A stretch of 64,000 bases of DNA from Dermatemys mawii (GCA_007922305.1 ML677386.1:14649585-14713584), one strand, 5' to 3'. Positions 11,441-25,222 are shown, counted from the first letter of the stretch. Numbers and translations are program-made. Notes: generated by a model from the sequence alone, not told the origin.

Positions 11441-14094
11441 AATGTTAAAATCTGCTTTTTCTATATTTTACTTTTTTAAAGCTTATAGATTGGTTCATAT
11501 TTAGAGAAATATTATATTCTTACAGTGAACAGCAACATTACCCACTGACCCCTTCAATTTCTATTCCATGGCCAGGTATAGGAAATTGCATGGAAAGCTG
11601 TCCGTGTTAAATATGTTTGAGCACTGGGCAAATGAATGAATTTTAACTTTTTCTTTAAAAACTGATCTTCTGAAACTAGAAAGTATGGAGATTCCCAAAA
11701 TAAGTGTTCATTGCATGGAGGTTAATGCAATTTCTGAACTTACATTTTGTCTATGAACAGGTAGTAAGATTGTCAGTCTGGGGCAGGGTCCACTGGTGAT
11801 CTTTTCTGGGTCTTTTGTTCCTATAATCCTGTCCCCCCTCCATATTTGTACAAGACATTTAGTTGACCTTCATCTCTTTTGATACAACCTAACTCTTGTG
11901 GTGGATGCAATCATGGCTCCTGGGCCTCCACACCCTTCCCAGAGGTCAAATAGAGTGGAGACATTAGTGTGGGCATTGTCTGGGATCAGCGTCCCCCTTC
12001 TATCCAACCTGTCCACACTCTGATCTTTGCCTTGAAACTCTCTCCAAGTAACTACTTGACCCCTAGTTCCTTTTTGGCCCCCTCCCTTTCACTGGGGAGG
12101 GCCAATAGCCTCTCTGTGAGAGGATTATTATTTATTTGTATTGCAGCCATGCCTAATGGGGCCTGGCCTTTATGATGGGAACTTTGTAGACACCTGGACA
12201 ATAGAACAGTGATATTTTACCACATGCCAAGGTAAATTACTTAGCTTTGGTTTCAGCCAAGGGAAAGTCGTGGGGCTCAGTTAATAGGTGAAGAATCACA
12301 AAACCTGTGAACTTGTTGAACACCACTGCCAACTAGTACAACGTGTCCCAGACTAGACTGTTCACCCTTGTGACTAGAGATGAAGTGACAGCCATCATCA
12401 GTAGCACCTCAACAGACACCAACATAGCAAGTTGGACTCTGACACTTCCTATAACTCATGCAGCTCAACAGAGAGTCTTTACCTTCCCCAGGCTACCTAC
12501 CTGCAGCTCAGCAGACCTGAAGAGCTCCTAAGAATCACCAGTCTTGCATCAAGACATGTCTCATTCTATATTTAGAATAGGAGTTAACACTTGTGATATA
12601 GTTGTGTCTGAGACTTGATGACCATGGTGCATTGTGTCACCATGTAACAAACAGTAATCTTAAATTTGCTGTGTAACTGAGTTACCTGATTTGTGCACTG
12701 AAAACCTCATTTGTAATATTGTAACAGGTGTCTTTCATGATGTTAAAACAATCAGGTGAAATGTTGGGAAGGAAATTCAAAGTGCACTTCTAAGCAGACA
12801 ACACACTTGCATGCTTTCTATGCAAATATATCAAATTAGACAGTCTATGATCTTTCAGAGAAATGTAAATATATTTTCAACACACTGCACAATCTTCTGT
12901 CTAAAGCAAGAAGACTGCTACTTGAAAAGCTCCAAATGTTTGATTTCTTTAATCATTTACACAGAGCATCACTTACAATGTTTTGCTCTAGTCTGGCTTC
13001 AGTCCAGAAAAGCATTGGTATATACAATATTTATTTCATGTGTATCACTCTGGGGGTCCTGGTGTGAAAGGAGTGTTATAAACCAATAGTGGAACAGAGA
13101 CATTTAAAAACTGAGACTTGAGAGAGAAATCTGTTGCTGTTCCTAGTGGGCTATTAGCCATCAAATCTTGCAAAATTGGAGGCTGCCTGTTCATGCAATT
13201 TCAGTATAAGAGCATTTAAACACTTTCAGTTTCTGGTACAGAGAGTACACCAAACTGAGAAACATTCTAATAATCTTTGTAGCATCAGTTGAGATAGCAA
13301 AGACACCACACCATCTCAGGGGGCTGCAGGAAACACAAACAAAAAACTTAGAGAGAAATTAATTAATTACACATGCTAAGGGCATGTGTGAAAACAAGAA
13401 GTCTACTCCAGAATCAGATGGTAAAATCTATTGGACAAACAGGTTGGTCAAGCAGTCAGATATCTGGCAATTGAAATAAATCATTTCTTCAAGTTTGTCT
13501 CTCTTCAAAAATGCAATAAGATACATAAAGGGTGCTCATGAAAATATATCTGGCACTGATGCAGTAGTACTCAATACAAGCATCAATTATAGCCATTAAC
13601 CTTTGGGGAGTATCTACTTTGTACTTGCCATACCTTAAGTAACTACACTAACCCTATGTACTACAGCACTTCTACTTTGTAGCTAAACAAATGGCTATGG
13701 AAGTAAGCTACAAAATATTTTGTTTTCTACAGTTCTATATCTCTCCTATTCCACTCCCTATTATATTTGATTAAAGTGACTGAAGCACATTACTTTGGGC
13801 TTCACTCTCTGGCCGGTTCTGCCATAGAGAATCCAAGCTTGACAGCTGCTTTTTAAGCTTGGTTTACGGTTAGTCAGCCAGGGCTGACAAAAGACACACT
13901 GTAGATGCAGGTGTGGCAAAAGAGAAGTACTTCTGTTTGCATGGCTAATGTCATTGAGGGAGGTTGTGTTCCTACATCAAGAGGAAAACTCCTTTTCAGC
14001 GTAGGCTGCATCTACACAAAGAGGTTATGCCAGCATGGCTATGTTGTCGTGCACTCCATAGTATAGATGTAGCCTTAGTGTTGTCATAAGAATG
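11441..14094. other. Intergenic, possible degraded MITE at about 13960-14085
   Basis: No gene recognised. The right edge holds CTGCATCTACACAAAGAGG and, inverted, GTATAGATGTAGCCTTA. These look like ends of a degraded Harbinger-type MITE. Confidence 0.35.
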
Positions 14095-15060
14095 GCCAAA
14101 GTGAGTCAGGCCAAAGTGAGTCAGACCAAAGGTCCATCTAGCCCAGTATCTTGTCTCCTTATAGGGGCCAATGCCAGGTACTTCAGTGGGATTGAACAGA
14201 ACAGGGCAGTTATCAAGTGATCTATCCCAGATCATCCACTCCTAGCTTCTGTCAGGCTAGGGACCCAGAGTATAGGGTGGCATTCCTGATCATTTTAGCA
14301 AATAGCCACTAATTATAGGTTATGTAACACGCATTATTGGCTGTGTGATTTCCTTTAATATTTTTTTTTCAGAACTCTTGGGTGAATACCATCTGATCAT
14401 GGTGACTTATTGTTTAGCTTAATTTGTTCCAAAACCTCCTCTATTGACCCCTCAATCTGGAACAGTTCCTAGGATTTGTCACCTACACTGAATGGCTCAA
14501 GTAAGGAAATCTGCCTCACCACCTCCTGCAGTGAACATTAATGCAAAGAATTAATTTAAATTCTATGGTAGTTTGATTAGTTTAATATTTTATTATATTT
14601 GACTCTAGGCTTTCTCACATAGTGACACTTCCCAACCAGCACAACCTATTCTGTCATTGATATATATATTTTGTACCATGTCCAATTGATTATAATTGTT
14701 CCACCAAGTTTATTTGATGCCTATAATATCAATTTCTTTATGTAATACCAGGCACTCAAGTTCACCCATGTCAGTAGTTAGCCTTCTAGCATGTTTATAG
14801 AAGTACTTATACAATTTGTTACTTTTACTTGTGTGATGTGAATGAATGAGACTCTTGTCATTTGACTGTTTCTCCTCAGTTTCTGCCTGTGCTTTATTAA
14901 CTTCCATCTTCTTTTCCTTACTAGGGTATAGAGAATCCATGTTAATAGATTCCCGCCTAAGAGATGTCTGTCTGAATCATATGCTCCTCTGTACCTGTTG
15001 GCTTTCCCTTGTTCATTCATTGCTGTGTTGGCAAACTAGGCAGCCTTGTCATATCTTGTA
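14095..15060 (-). mobile_element. CR1 LINE, internally deleted, minus strand
   Basis: Read on the minus strand, 14710-14940 encodes the start of the CR1 endonuclease (contains MGELECLVLHKEIDIIGI). Further downstream, 14340-14560 resembles the linker before the reverse transcriptase. The last part (14095-14290) matches the CR1 3' untranslated region, whose plus-strand form reads CAGACCAAAGGTCCATCTAG. Most of the reverse transcriptase is missing, so the copy is internally deleted. There is an imperfect 14-bp direct repeat at 14097-14125 (GCCAAAGTGAGTCA twice). Confidence 0.8.
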
Positions 15061-15439
15061 GAGAAATCAAAAGAAACATTGGATTAAGCATGGTTATGGG
15101 TTAGAGAAGAGCTGGCTAGAGTGAAAGTTCATCTACATGATAAGTACACTTAGCTTCTGCTACCATATTTCTTGCTTTTAAAATCATGTGAGGACAACTC
15201 TGCCCTCAGAGTAGTTCAACTCTTGCTGAAGTTAAGGTAAGAAGTGGCCCTTTAAAATATAGTTGTGCATCTTAGCTTTTTAAACTCTTGTATTAACAGA
15301 ACATAATCAAGTAAACAATTATATATAACTACGTGCAAACATGCATTCATGTACTTAAGGGTACAAATATCTTAAACACATCTCTTGTTAACTAGTTTTC
15401 TCACTGACCTTCCTAAGAATCCTATTCATGTGCCATAGC

Positions 15440-15670
15440 CAGATCTTGTTTGCAGTGTTATCCTCGGATCAACACAGCTACATTAGAGAGACAAGGTGTG
15501 CGAGGTAATATCTTGTATTGGACTATCTTCTGTTGGTGAAATAGATAAGCTTATCTCTTCTGTTGGTGAGAGAGAAAAGAGTTTACCCTGAGCTCTTCTT
15601 TCTCACCGACAGAGACAAGATTACACAGCTCTTCTGAAAGCTTACCCCTTTCACTGAGAGAAGCTGGTCC
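15440..15670. repeat. Unclassified interspersed repeat
   Basis: It contains GAGGTAATATCTTGTATTGG, a block that is common in turtle and crocodilian DNA. It also has an internal inverted pair, TCTGTTGGTGAGAGAG versus CTTTCTCACCGACAGAG, that could form a hairpin. I cannot name the family with confidence. Confidence 0.5.
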
Positions 15671-15677
15671 AGTACAA

Positions 15678-15924
15678 CAGGGGTCTTGAAACTTTCCCCT
15701 CACGGCCCCTTTTTGTGGAGGAAAAAGTCTGGCAGCCCCCGGGGGTATGTCCGCTAAAATGCCGCCGGAGAAAGAGGAAGCTTCCACTTTCCGCAGCGGC
15801 ATTTCGGCAGGACAAAAATAGCCCGCCCGGGAGTTCGGTAGTCGCCTGGGCGGACTCGGTGGTGGCACAGGGGTCTTGCGCAGCCCCAGGAGTGGGCTTG
15901 TGCACCCCAGTTTGAAGACCACTG
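15678..15924. mobile_element. hAT-like MITE
   Basis: The left end CAGGGGTCTTGAAACT and right end AGTTTGAAGACCACTG are imperfect inverted repeats with the CAG...CTG termini usual for hAT elements. The GC-rich interior is non-coding. A target duplication is not clear. Confidence 0.65.
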
Positions 15925-16289
15925 CATTAGCTTCCCAACCACGTCTCTCTAAGAACTTGTATCTTTAGCAATTCACTAAAATCTGCACCAGCGTTACCAA
16001 GTCACGTAAGGATTTTTGTTGTCGGAGTGTAAATGTGCTCCAGTAAATCTAAGCTAAACATCATACTGGCTATTTTTGGCTATGCTGTATAACAAACAGA
16101 AGAACTGTCGCTTTGGTGAAATTTATGCACTGTCACCAGTTTTCACAGTTGTATTTTTGTCCACTCAGAGAATCGCACAATGAATCATCCCTTCCGTTAC
16201 TTAGGAAAAGAATGGTGGCCTAAATCCGTGTAAAACTTTAAGGGCACTGTCTGCTCAAATTTGGAGCATGTTTTAGATTTTGAACAATT

Positions 16290-16428
16290 TGGGCCTGATT
16301 CTCACTTACAGAATATCTCCACTTCACTGCTCTGCATGATGCTCTGGCAGCATAAAGGGCCCAAATAGTAAGTATAAATGTAACTTATTCCCGCTTTAAA
16401 GCTTTAGGGTAAATGAGAACCAGGCCCA
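16290..16428. mobile_element. Short palindromic MITE, GGGCCTGAYT-ended family, copy 2
   Basis: The left end TGGGCCTGATTCTCACTTA and right end TAAATGAGAACCAGGCCCA form a near-perfect 19-bp inverted repeat around a non-coding interior. Confidence 0.7.
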
Positions 16429-16674
16429 ACTGATTTTTAAACAGATAGATACATTATTACTGGTGCAACAGAAGGAAGTGAAAACTGACTGCATTTCATT
16501 GCCCAAGCTGAAAAGGGTGGGAGAGAGTGGGCTTTTATAGTTCTGTCCCACAGTATAGCAAAGTGGTTTTAGTGTTAAGCAAGAAAGTACGTTCATGTCA
16601 ATCATTCAATCTACCTCATCTGAAAGAAGCAGATCATCATGTTGTTACTGTGAGAATTACATTATTACATGCCT

Positions 16675-16708
<34 letters not shown>

Positions 16709-19700
16709 CCCACCCCCCCCTCGCCAGGGCCCAAGAAAGACCCTTCCATTCCTGGTACAAATCTAGTTCAAAATAAGCCCTTTCCTTTTAGGGTATGGTA
16801 AATCCAAAGGCAGCTCCATATAGAAACAATCTTACTCCATGACCTGAACACAGCCTCCTCCTGAACTCAGGGCTCTGTGGCCCCATTTCTTTGAAGGCAG
16901 AAAGTCTAAATCTGAGCCACCTATTACTGCTGTTTAGTTGCCTCTGATCTCCCTCACCATTGTCTGTTCAATATGCTCTATCTTATCAAGAGGACAGTAA
17001 TATATATTTGTGGACTGTAGATCTGTTTCCATACAGATCCTACTGCATGATCCTCCCCACTTGGAAGTGTTACCTACCTAGATTCTATAGAATCTTTTAT
17101 GTATAGTGCTATTCCCAAGTATTTTTACCAGGTGTTGCACTGTTCCAGTGACTTGTTGTTCTGTGTTTTAGGAATGCTTCCATAGCCAGGCAGTCTAGTT
17201 GACCTATTCTTGCTTTTAAGCTTTTCTAGTGGAATATAGACACTTACTGGTTTGGCCACATTCTTACTGTGACAATCTTTGACACTTCTGGAATTTGCAC
17301 CTGCTCTCTGTCCCTGCTCCAATTTGGCTGTAACTCTTGTCATGTCCTTTACTGGATAGGTGTATTACCTCCCTAGATTTGTTGCCCAACTCAATTGCAC
17401 CTTGGCACCTGGCAGCCTTGTTAGGTTTCTATGCCAACTGTTCCACTTCGGATAAGGCAGAACCCATCTTTCCTGTATAGGCTCCTGTTTCCTCTAAGTT
17501 GCATCCCTTTAATCTTCTCCGCCACATTTTGTTCCCTGTCTTTCTGCTCTTGTGGGTGGAAGTAGAAGGATTTCATAGACTACCCTAGAGGATCTGCAGT
17601 GATGCTTTCTTCAGAGCACTCTAAACTCTTTTTTAACTTGGCATTTTCTCCTAGACTTCTTTCCATCCCTGCAATCAGTATGTCCCATGACCAGGAGCTC
17701 CCCCCCACCAAATTACTAGAAGTCTGTCCTATGTCATGAGACCCATAATAATGGTATGTCCTGGCACAGGTTGGGAAATACCATATTCCAAACCAGTTGG
17801 GTGTAGCAGTATTTAAAACAGAGATAAGGAAAGGTATAGAACAACAAGTTCAAAAACTGGTGAGATGGATCCTCAGTGATGCTTAGTGTGTTTTAACCTG
17901 CAAGCAACAATAATATACATAGTGGTACATTATTTTTTTTTTTGGGGGGGTGTACCTTTGAAGCACACCTATGTAAGGCTAACATACCCACTGACACCGT
18001 TCTCTTGAGGCTAATATAGCATGAAAAGAATTCCTTCCTAGGAAGAGGACAGGAATGTCTCATTATTGTCTGCAGACAATAATTTGTTTGGTTATTTGGT
18101 CTCAAACATTTTTCATAATGAACAGCAAATTTAGTCAGCCAATCAGCTATTTAGTTAAGTGATGCATTGGATAAATATCCAGGTCTCCCCTCATCATGCA
18201 GGAAACCTGCTCAGCTGGAGGATCAAGGAATCCAATTCTAAGTTGGGCCTGCTCACCAATGTCTCTGTATGCAGTTTCTGTAAATTATTCCATCTCTGGT
18301 CATTTGGATCCATATCTTGAGACCAGAGTTACTATACTTAAGCTCTGAGAGCTACAGGCATCAGTTCACACACCACAAAAGGCAAGTAGCTGAACATGCT
18401 ACACTGTGCAGTAAACGGGATAGCACTGTGTGCAGTAAACTGGATAAACTGACACTGACTGATCGATTGTCTGCTGGTCTTATACTTCCATATAGTTAAG
18501 AGGTTTTTGACTCCTGTCTGGATCCTAGACTGAACTAGGTTTGGTGTCAAGTTTTCAAAAACACGTCAACCAAGGGACACCCCTTCTCAGCTTGTCATGG
18601 CACACATCAGGGATACAAGCTGACACATTCCCAACATAAAACTTTCAAAAACCTGCATGCATGTAATTTAAAATACTGTGGGATCCATTCCTGTACTACA
18701 AATAGCTTTTTGTAGCCTCCATGTGATGATTCATTCTAATGTGTATATATTTTTCAACAGTAATAGTGAGGGGACACCATATTTGCATGAGACATAAGGG
18801 AAGACCCTTGAAATGAGGGATGTCAGAGGTATGCAGGAGAGATCATTTTGGCACAGATAAAAAGCTTTACTTCCTTTGGCCTAAGAATGCTGTTCACTTT
18901 GAAGATTAGTGGAGTGAGACAGGACATTGTTTGATAATGAAAGGATACTATCATCAATGATTACACAGTTAGATTTTGGGACACCAAACCCTTATGCTTT
19001 GCACTAGTAAGATGCAAATAGAGAAGTGGCTAGAAAGTAAATGCATGAATGGAGAAAAGCCCTAGACAAACAGAGACACTGTCAGAGTGAGCACAGGAAA
19101 TTTTAGAGCAGGCATCTAAGTTGCTAGTGAGCAAGAGTACACTAAAAAAAATATTGAAAAGCTTAGTATTAACTTAAATGATGCAGATAAAAGGATAAAC
19201 TTTTCAAAGTACCTATATCCCATTTCCAGAATGGATTTAGGATGATCTTAAGTAACATGAAAGTTAACGGGACTTAATTCTCTTAAGTGTCTTAGGAGCC
19301 CATGTCCCATTTTGAAGAGTGCTTAAGTGAGACAGGTTCTTACGGTTCTGAGATGTAGATACCCTGTTGTGATAGAATCCTCAATTATCCAAAATATTGA
19401 TAGCTGGATATGTGATGAATAAGAACCATTTTGTCTATATCTCAAAACCATAAGCCCAACTCTTGCATTGACCTCTGCAGTGTGAGGAATGATCAGCCCA
19501 CTCTACCAGAAGATGAGTCTCAACAAAGGGAGTTTGGGACGCTAGTCTGTGCTGGCCTCCTCTGAGGCACATACCATTCATTTGAAAGGCTTCCTATTTT
19601 TCTGATTACAAAGCTGACTTCTCAAGTGTTATGAGATACCTGACATGCATGAACATAATTATGGGAAGAGCATATGTTTAGCTAACCATTTCCCAACACT

Positions 19701-21639
19701 TTAAATATCAAGTGTATTGTATTTATACCATATGTATACACTTGATACCTGCATAATACCTGTTAATATGGTGTACAGTATGCTTACCATACCTGGATGG
19801 GCTACTGAATAACTTGAGACTTCCTTTGCACAAGTAGGTTTTGCTGACAGCATCTCATCAGTAGTTTTCATGTGGTACACAATGTAGAATCATGTAGTTT
19901 TGTATTTTTGCCACATGTATTTTCATTTAGCTACTTCTCAAATCACAAGCAGAAAACTGCATAAAGGAAGAAAAATGTCATGTAAAACCTTCTCCATTTT
20001 ACCCTTGCAAGAAAATGGACTTCCTGCTTTTAACCTTTATGTAGGGTGTATGCTCTCCAAATGAGGTGGGTTAAGAACAGTAATCCAGACATTAGTTATT
20101 TTGGCTATTGAATCACTTAGACATATTTTGCATTCTACACAATTAGCATGGCTTGTCCCTACTCAGTGTAATAGGTTTCTTCCTTTCAGCTCCTTTCAGT
20201 TATTGATTGCTGAATTTCTAGCCATAGCATCTTGACCTCCTGAGACAAACTAGTCAAAAAAGGTAATAGGCCCAATTCTCAGCTGCACCAAGTATCTCAA
20301 AGAAGCTGGTAACAGGTCTCTGAATTCTGGTGTTGGCTTTACATCAGCTCTGATGCCACCATATCCTAATTTAGACACCACCGTAACCTAAATTCTACTG
20401 ATGGTTATGCCCACTCTTTCCCTCCTGCCCCCAGGGTGCCTTAATACCAGCCAAGAATAGATGGAAAGCAATAGTTCTTTGGTGGTGTTCTGAAAAACCC
20501 TGTACTGGGGCCTTAAAGGGATTGTGTAGGAGCTCTCTAGTCTGCTTGTACTGTAGATAGGCAACCCTCAGCAGGGGAGTTGAGACAGCTGCTCTTCATC
20601 CCCTTTGTTCAAGCAGAGTATTGCAGTGGGGCTGGATCTCAGGTGAGGATCTGACACTGCACTAGCTATTGTAAGCAGGAAATGTCATCATTGTCTTCTG
20701 CTGATTATGCCCAACTGATAGTTTACGTACCTTTCGGAATGAAATGTAGAGTAAATTAACGTGCCCTGAAAGACCTGATGAATTGGAAAAATGCAGACTT
20801 AAAATCAGTGATGATGCACACTGCCTCTTTTTCTGGGTGCGGGGGGAGGCTCTTTATGAAGTGCCCCTCTGAGCTAATGATTTACATGCCCTTCTGGCTG
20901 ACTTGCATTTTACAATCTGCTGTTAGAGTGTATATCATGAATTAAGAACAGTAGTGGTAATCTCAAACAGATACAGTGTGTGCCACCTAGTGGCAGGATT
21001 GAACACCATCAGTCTTAGCCAGAAAGAAACTTAAATGTCAGGACTGAACTTTAATATGCTACATACAATGCTGTAGCCTTCAAAGCAGGAAACAAAAGGA
21101 CTCGACAAACCCCCCCCCCCACCCCGCAAAATAACAGGAATTTGATTTTTCAAGACTTCACAAAATAAATGACATGAATATTCAGTCAATTAAACAAGTG
21201 AACAGGTTTTTTTAAAAAATCATACAATAACGTAGTTTCCTAATTACCAAATTATGGAGAGGACTGCATCCGGATGTTATAGGACTTGAGAAGACAAGTG
21301 TAAATGTGAGAGTCTGGCAGGCTTAAAGGTTCCTTTCCTATAGCTCAGATATATATTTCTATGCCCATCGCATTCTGAAGAAAAGTTTCCCTTCACATCA
21401 GGTAAAATATCTGGAAGAGAATTTCTATCCTTGGTGCTGACTTTGCTTCCTTGTGTGTTAACCAACTCTCTGACCTCAGCAATCTTTCGCTCCTGTTTGA
21501 TGCATAGGTTTCAAGAATATACAAGCTGGACAGCACGCAAAGTGATTGTATTCATAGGGGGACTTGTGTGCTGCGTGAATGAAGCAGACGGGCAATCATG
21601 ACCAAGCACTAGACACAGTACAACTTTGGCAATGGGCCC
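16429..21639. other. Intergenic, 5.2 kb, no gene recognised
   Basis: Apart from a (CT)n run at 16677-16705 and a C-run near 21111, I see no nameable feature. Parts of 16900-17760 have the feel of an old minus-strand LINE but no motif is clear enough to call. Confidence 0.4.
16677..16705. repeat. (CT)n microsatellite
   Basis: About fourteen CT units followed by a C-rich stretch. Confidence 0.95.
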
Positions 21640-22062
21640 TGTGACAGGGTGTCTACCTTGCACTGGCCCTGAGCGAGTTAAAACCAGCCTAGAGAGGCTG
21701 AGGGGCAGCCAGCCAAAGGAGTGGCTGCTGGGGAAACAGCCAATTAGGGTCGCAGCTGGACCAGCCAATCAGAGCCCAGCTGACCCATATAAAAGGAAGC
21801 TGCAGACCAGAGCAAGGGAGTCTGCTGCAGCGAGATGACTGGTGTCCCCTAGAGGACTCCTGGTGGGCTTCCAGGATTTACAGGCTCGAGGCCCTGCGAA
21901 GAGGGCAAAGGAGCTGGGGCCAAGAGAAAGGAGCCATAATGTGTCTGCAGGCAAAGGCAAGGATGGGACAGCCACCACCATCCAACAGTAAATCCGCTGG
22001 GACTGAACTTATTCCTGAAACATCCAGCAAGAAGCACATGTGTGGTGAGTAACCCCATGACA
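21640..22062 (+). mobile_element. Solo LTR, family A, copy 2
   Basis: A 423-bp TG...CA unit flanked by GGCCC on both sides (21635-21639 and 22063-22067). It has the best promoter of the family: a CCAATTAGG box and a TATAAAAGG box at 21788-21796. It shares start, CCAAT/TATA spacing and end with the copies at 5202, 34677, 47842 and 53055 (inverted). No internal genes are present. Confidence 0.8.
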
Positions 22063-23196
22063 GGCCCTAGGACTGAATTGTGTGGAAGAGTGGACATGCA
22101 TATGTCACATTATGTACTTTGTTCATTTTATCAACTGTTGTTCATTGTTCACTTATAATTCTAGTGTTAGCCAAATAAAATTAATACACGCTCACAGGAG
22201 AAATGGTTCACGTCAATTGGTTAGGCTGCACCTTTACCCTCACCTACTCCCATGCTCTTTACCCCTTACAATGATGAAAGGGAGAGAAGCAGCGGGGAGA
22301 GGAAAAGGCAAATGTGCAGAGGTGGCCTATTGCAGCAGACTGTTCCCACATCAATGGGGGCCTCCACTGGGTGCAGTTGTCTGGCATTCTATATCTTGGA
22401 TTATTAGTGGAATTCTTTGAAATGAACTGAAGTAGATAAACAGTTAGAAACAGCCGTTCAGTAAAACAGGACAAAGAAACAAATTGCCAAGTCATCCTCC
22501 ATTTTATAACCACCCCCATCTCTAACTATGGTGATTTTTTTTTTTTCTGGTCATGCAATGAGTGAATGCTCGATCAGAAAATGTTTTTAACCAAGGCCAG
22601 TGTTCAAAATTAAATTACTGCTTGGCTCATTTGCAGACCTTTCAAATATGTATATCTTAAATATGCAGACTAATAAGTAAACACCTGAGGCAGAGGCCTA
22701 CGTGGGGATTCAGTACTGTCGCCCACACCAGACTCCCTCATTAGTTTGTTGATCCTCTCTGTTGTTGGAATCTAAGCCCACAAAGCTGTCAGTGAAGGAA
22801 ATAGAAGTGTCCCCTCGGAGCTTTACAGAGGTTAATATGTTTTTAGTCTAAAGAACATGTGCCTGTTAGAAGCAACTATTTAACATTTTTGGGTTCCAAT
22901 ACATTGATTCTTAAACCAAGTCTATTACATTACATGAACAGTGGATTCTGCGTTGCATCATAATTTTCCCCTTTGCAATATATTGGTCATATTTATGAAG
23001 CACTTTGTATGTGGGGCACTTCATAGCCTAAAAAACTGTTTAATAATATGAATATCTAGATCTGCATGCATTAAAGCTTCTTTGTATTACACTCTGAAAT
23101 CTATAGATGGAAATATTCCATGCAAGTGCTGTTACTATTTCTAAATGTGCACTTTTTAAGTACTCCAGTCAAGTTACATATACAGTACCTCTAAAG
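22063..23196. other. Intergenic, nothing recognised
   Basis: No gene or clear repeat. Confidence 0.4.
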
Positions 23197-23959
23197 CAGG
23201 GGTTCTCGCAGCAAAATGTTTGGTGGCCTCAGAGTGAAGCCACCAGCTCTTGCTGATGATGGTTCTGACATTTATCCTAAAATACCTACTTAACTTTAGG
23301 AAAAAACAAATATGCACATATACATCACCAAATCATTGTGATCTATTTTAAGTAGGATTTTTTTTTGCAGAAAATAAAAATAGTGTACAGTTATCTCTAT
23401 TTTCTGGACCTAAACAGAATAGAAAAACAAATAAGGCACTTTGCATGTTCTTTGTCTTTTGTTTGTTTTTGCTTTTTTGGTTGCTTTTGAAAAAATCTTG
23501 CTGGCCTCTGTCTGCTTTGAAAAGTGATATTAACAAACAGACAAATCACTTTTCACAGCAGACTTACTCATCCCCAGCAACCCCAGGGACAAATTAAGCC
23601 CTGGATGGGGAGGTGGGTACAGAGGCAGCAGGAGCCATGGTTGATGGGGCACCAGAGGAGAAAGCAAGGGCCAGGAGTGCTTAGGAGGTGAGCTTAGGGC
23701 CAGAGCCAGCCACCCCATGGCCGGAGAACGGAGTCCAAAGCCCCATGGCTGGAGCCTGCCACTCCAGGGAAGAAGCCCATCTCCACTGTTGTCAGGAAGG
23801 TGGGGAACTCTCTCACCTGCTGCCTGCTCTTCCAGCTCTTGTGTCTCGAGAAGGGGCCCAACCACTGCTGGTGGCCCTGAGGGTGGGTCTGCTGCTCTGC
23901 CCACCCCCTCTCTCTCCAATCGCTGTCCAGGAGGCTGTGGCTGCATTTGAGAAACACTG
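23197..23959. mobile_element. hAT-type non-autonomous transposon (763 bp)
   Basis: It starts CAGGGGTTCTCGCAGC and ends TTTGAGAAACACTG, imperfect inverted ends of the hAT type. The open frames inside (for example 23530-23979 on the minus strand) lie in the GC-rich right half and have no family resemblance. Flanking 8-mers CTCTAAAG and CTATGAAA agree at 5 of 8 positions, so the target duplication is only suggestive. Confidence 0.65.
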
Positions 23960-24182
23960 CTATGAAAGCCTGGGTCCAAAGCAGCTCTCGTCTGCCTTTT
24001 ATTGATGAATTGGGGGGAAAGCCCTCAAAGCAAACTATTTGCAATAGACACAGCTACTTTGTCTCGGTGATCCACAGATGGACTTTGCCAAAGGTGATTA
24101 ATTTTGGTTGTTAACTTGTACTTGAAGTGAGGGGTAGCGAAATGTTGTATGAGTAAAGGGCAGCAGAGCAGTACTCAATATG

Positions 24183-24717
24183 CCCTAAGGTGATTCCCTC
24201 TATCAATATTTAGTCCCTACCAAATTCACGGTCCATTTTGGTCAGTTTCATGGTCATAGCGGCACCGCCATGATATAGAATTGCCACTGTTACTTTTGTG
24301 CTGCTGCCCTCAGAGCTGGGCCCTCGGCCAGCAACTGCCACTCTCCAGCGGCGTAGCTCTGAAGGCAGCAGCGCAGAAGTAAGGGTAGCAATACAATACC
24401 ATGACAGCCTTACTTCTGCACTGCTGCTGACGGTAGTGCAGCCTTTAGAGCTGGGTGGCTGGAAAGCAATAGCTGCTGGCCAAGAGCAGCGCAGAAGTAA
24501 GGGTAGCAGTACTGCAACCCTCCTACAATAACCTTGCAACTCCCCCACAACCTTCTTTTAGATCAGGACCCTACAGTTACAACACTGTGACATTTCAGAT
24601 TTAAAAATCTGAAATCATGAAATGTACAATTTTTAAAATCCTATGACCATGAAACGGACCAAAATGGACCGTGAATTTGATGGGGCCTAAATATAATAGA
24701 GGGAATCATCTTGGGGG
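24183..24717. mobile_element. MITE with about 75-bp terminal inverted repeats
   Basis: The left arm (24183-24258) and right arm (24641-24717) are inverted copies sharing ATTCCCTCTAT, CAAATTCACGGTCCATTTTG and TTTCATGGTCAT. The interior has a second palindrome: GCGCAGAAGTAAGGGTAGCA at about 24371 and 24490, and its inverse near 24411. No transposase is encoded. The open frames at 24210-24548 and 24298-24531 follow from the repeat composition and are not genes. Confidence 0.75.
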
Positions 24718-25078
24718 GTGGGGGGTAATAGGAGCCTATATAAGAAAAAGACCAGTGCAGAAGTAAGGGTAACGGTGCTGCAATCCTTGTTTCTGCCCGT
24801 GTGATCCCAGTGAAACCATGATCCAGTGATCACTAGAGGTAAATTCACGAAGCAGATCTTAGAGCGGGTATGGTGACAGTGTTGTGGTTAGCAGTGATGC
24901 AGAGAGTGCTGGCAATGCAGCAGCAGCGAGGCAAGGCCGCCGATGGGGGCCGGGGGAGGCGTGCAGTAACGTTAAAGCACTGCCACAGCAAAGGACCATC
25001 CTTCAACCACAGCAGCGCTTTAACAGTGCTGCCCTTCCCCAGTCAGCGGCCCTGCCAGTAGGGTCTGTGCCTGCAGGG

Positions 25079-25222
25079 TAGGGTGACCAGATGTCCTGAT
25101 TCTTATAGGGACAGTCCCAATTTTTGGGTCTTTTTCTTATATAGACAACTATTACCCCTGCTCTCTTCCCCTCTCCTCCTCCCCCCGTCCCGATTTTTCA
25201 CACTTGCTCCCTGGTCGCCCTA
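25079..25222. mobile_element. AGGGTGACCAG MITE, copy 1
   Basis: The inverted ends are TAGGGTGACCAGATG and CTGGTCGCCCTA. The interior holds GGGACAGTCCCAATTTTTGG and CCCCGTCCCGATTTTTCAC. The same layout occurs at 46924-47057 and, in the other orientation, at 56566-56689. A fragment of its interior also appears at about 24715-24752. Confidence 0.8.

Noticed and set aside
15551..15942. Overlapping frames of 123, 84 and 66 codons
   Set aside because: Within a repeat and the hAT-like MITE at 15678-15924.
23530..24044. Overlapping frames of 149, 116 and 105 codons
   Set aside because: Inside a hAT-type non-autonomous element; no domain.
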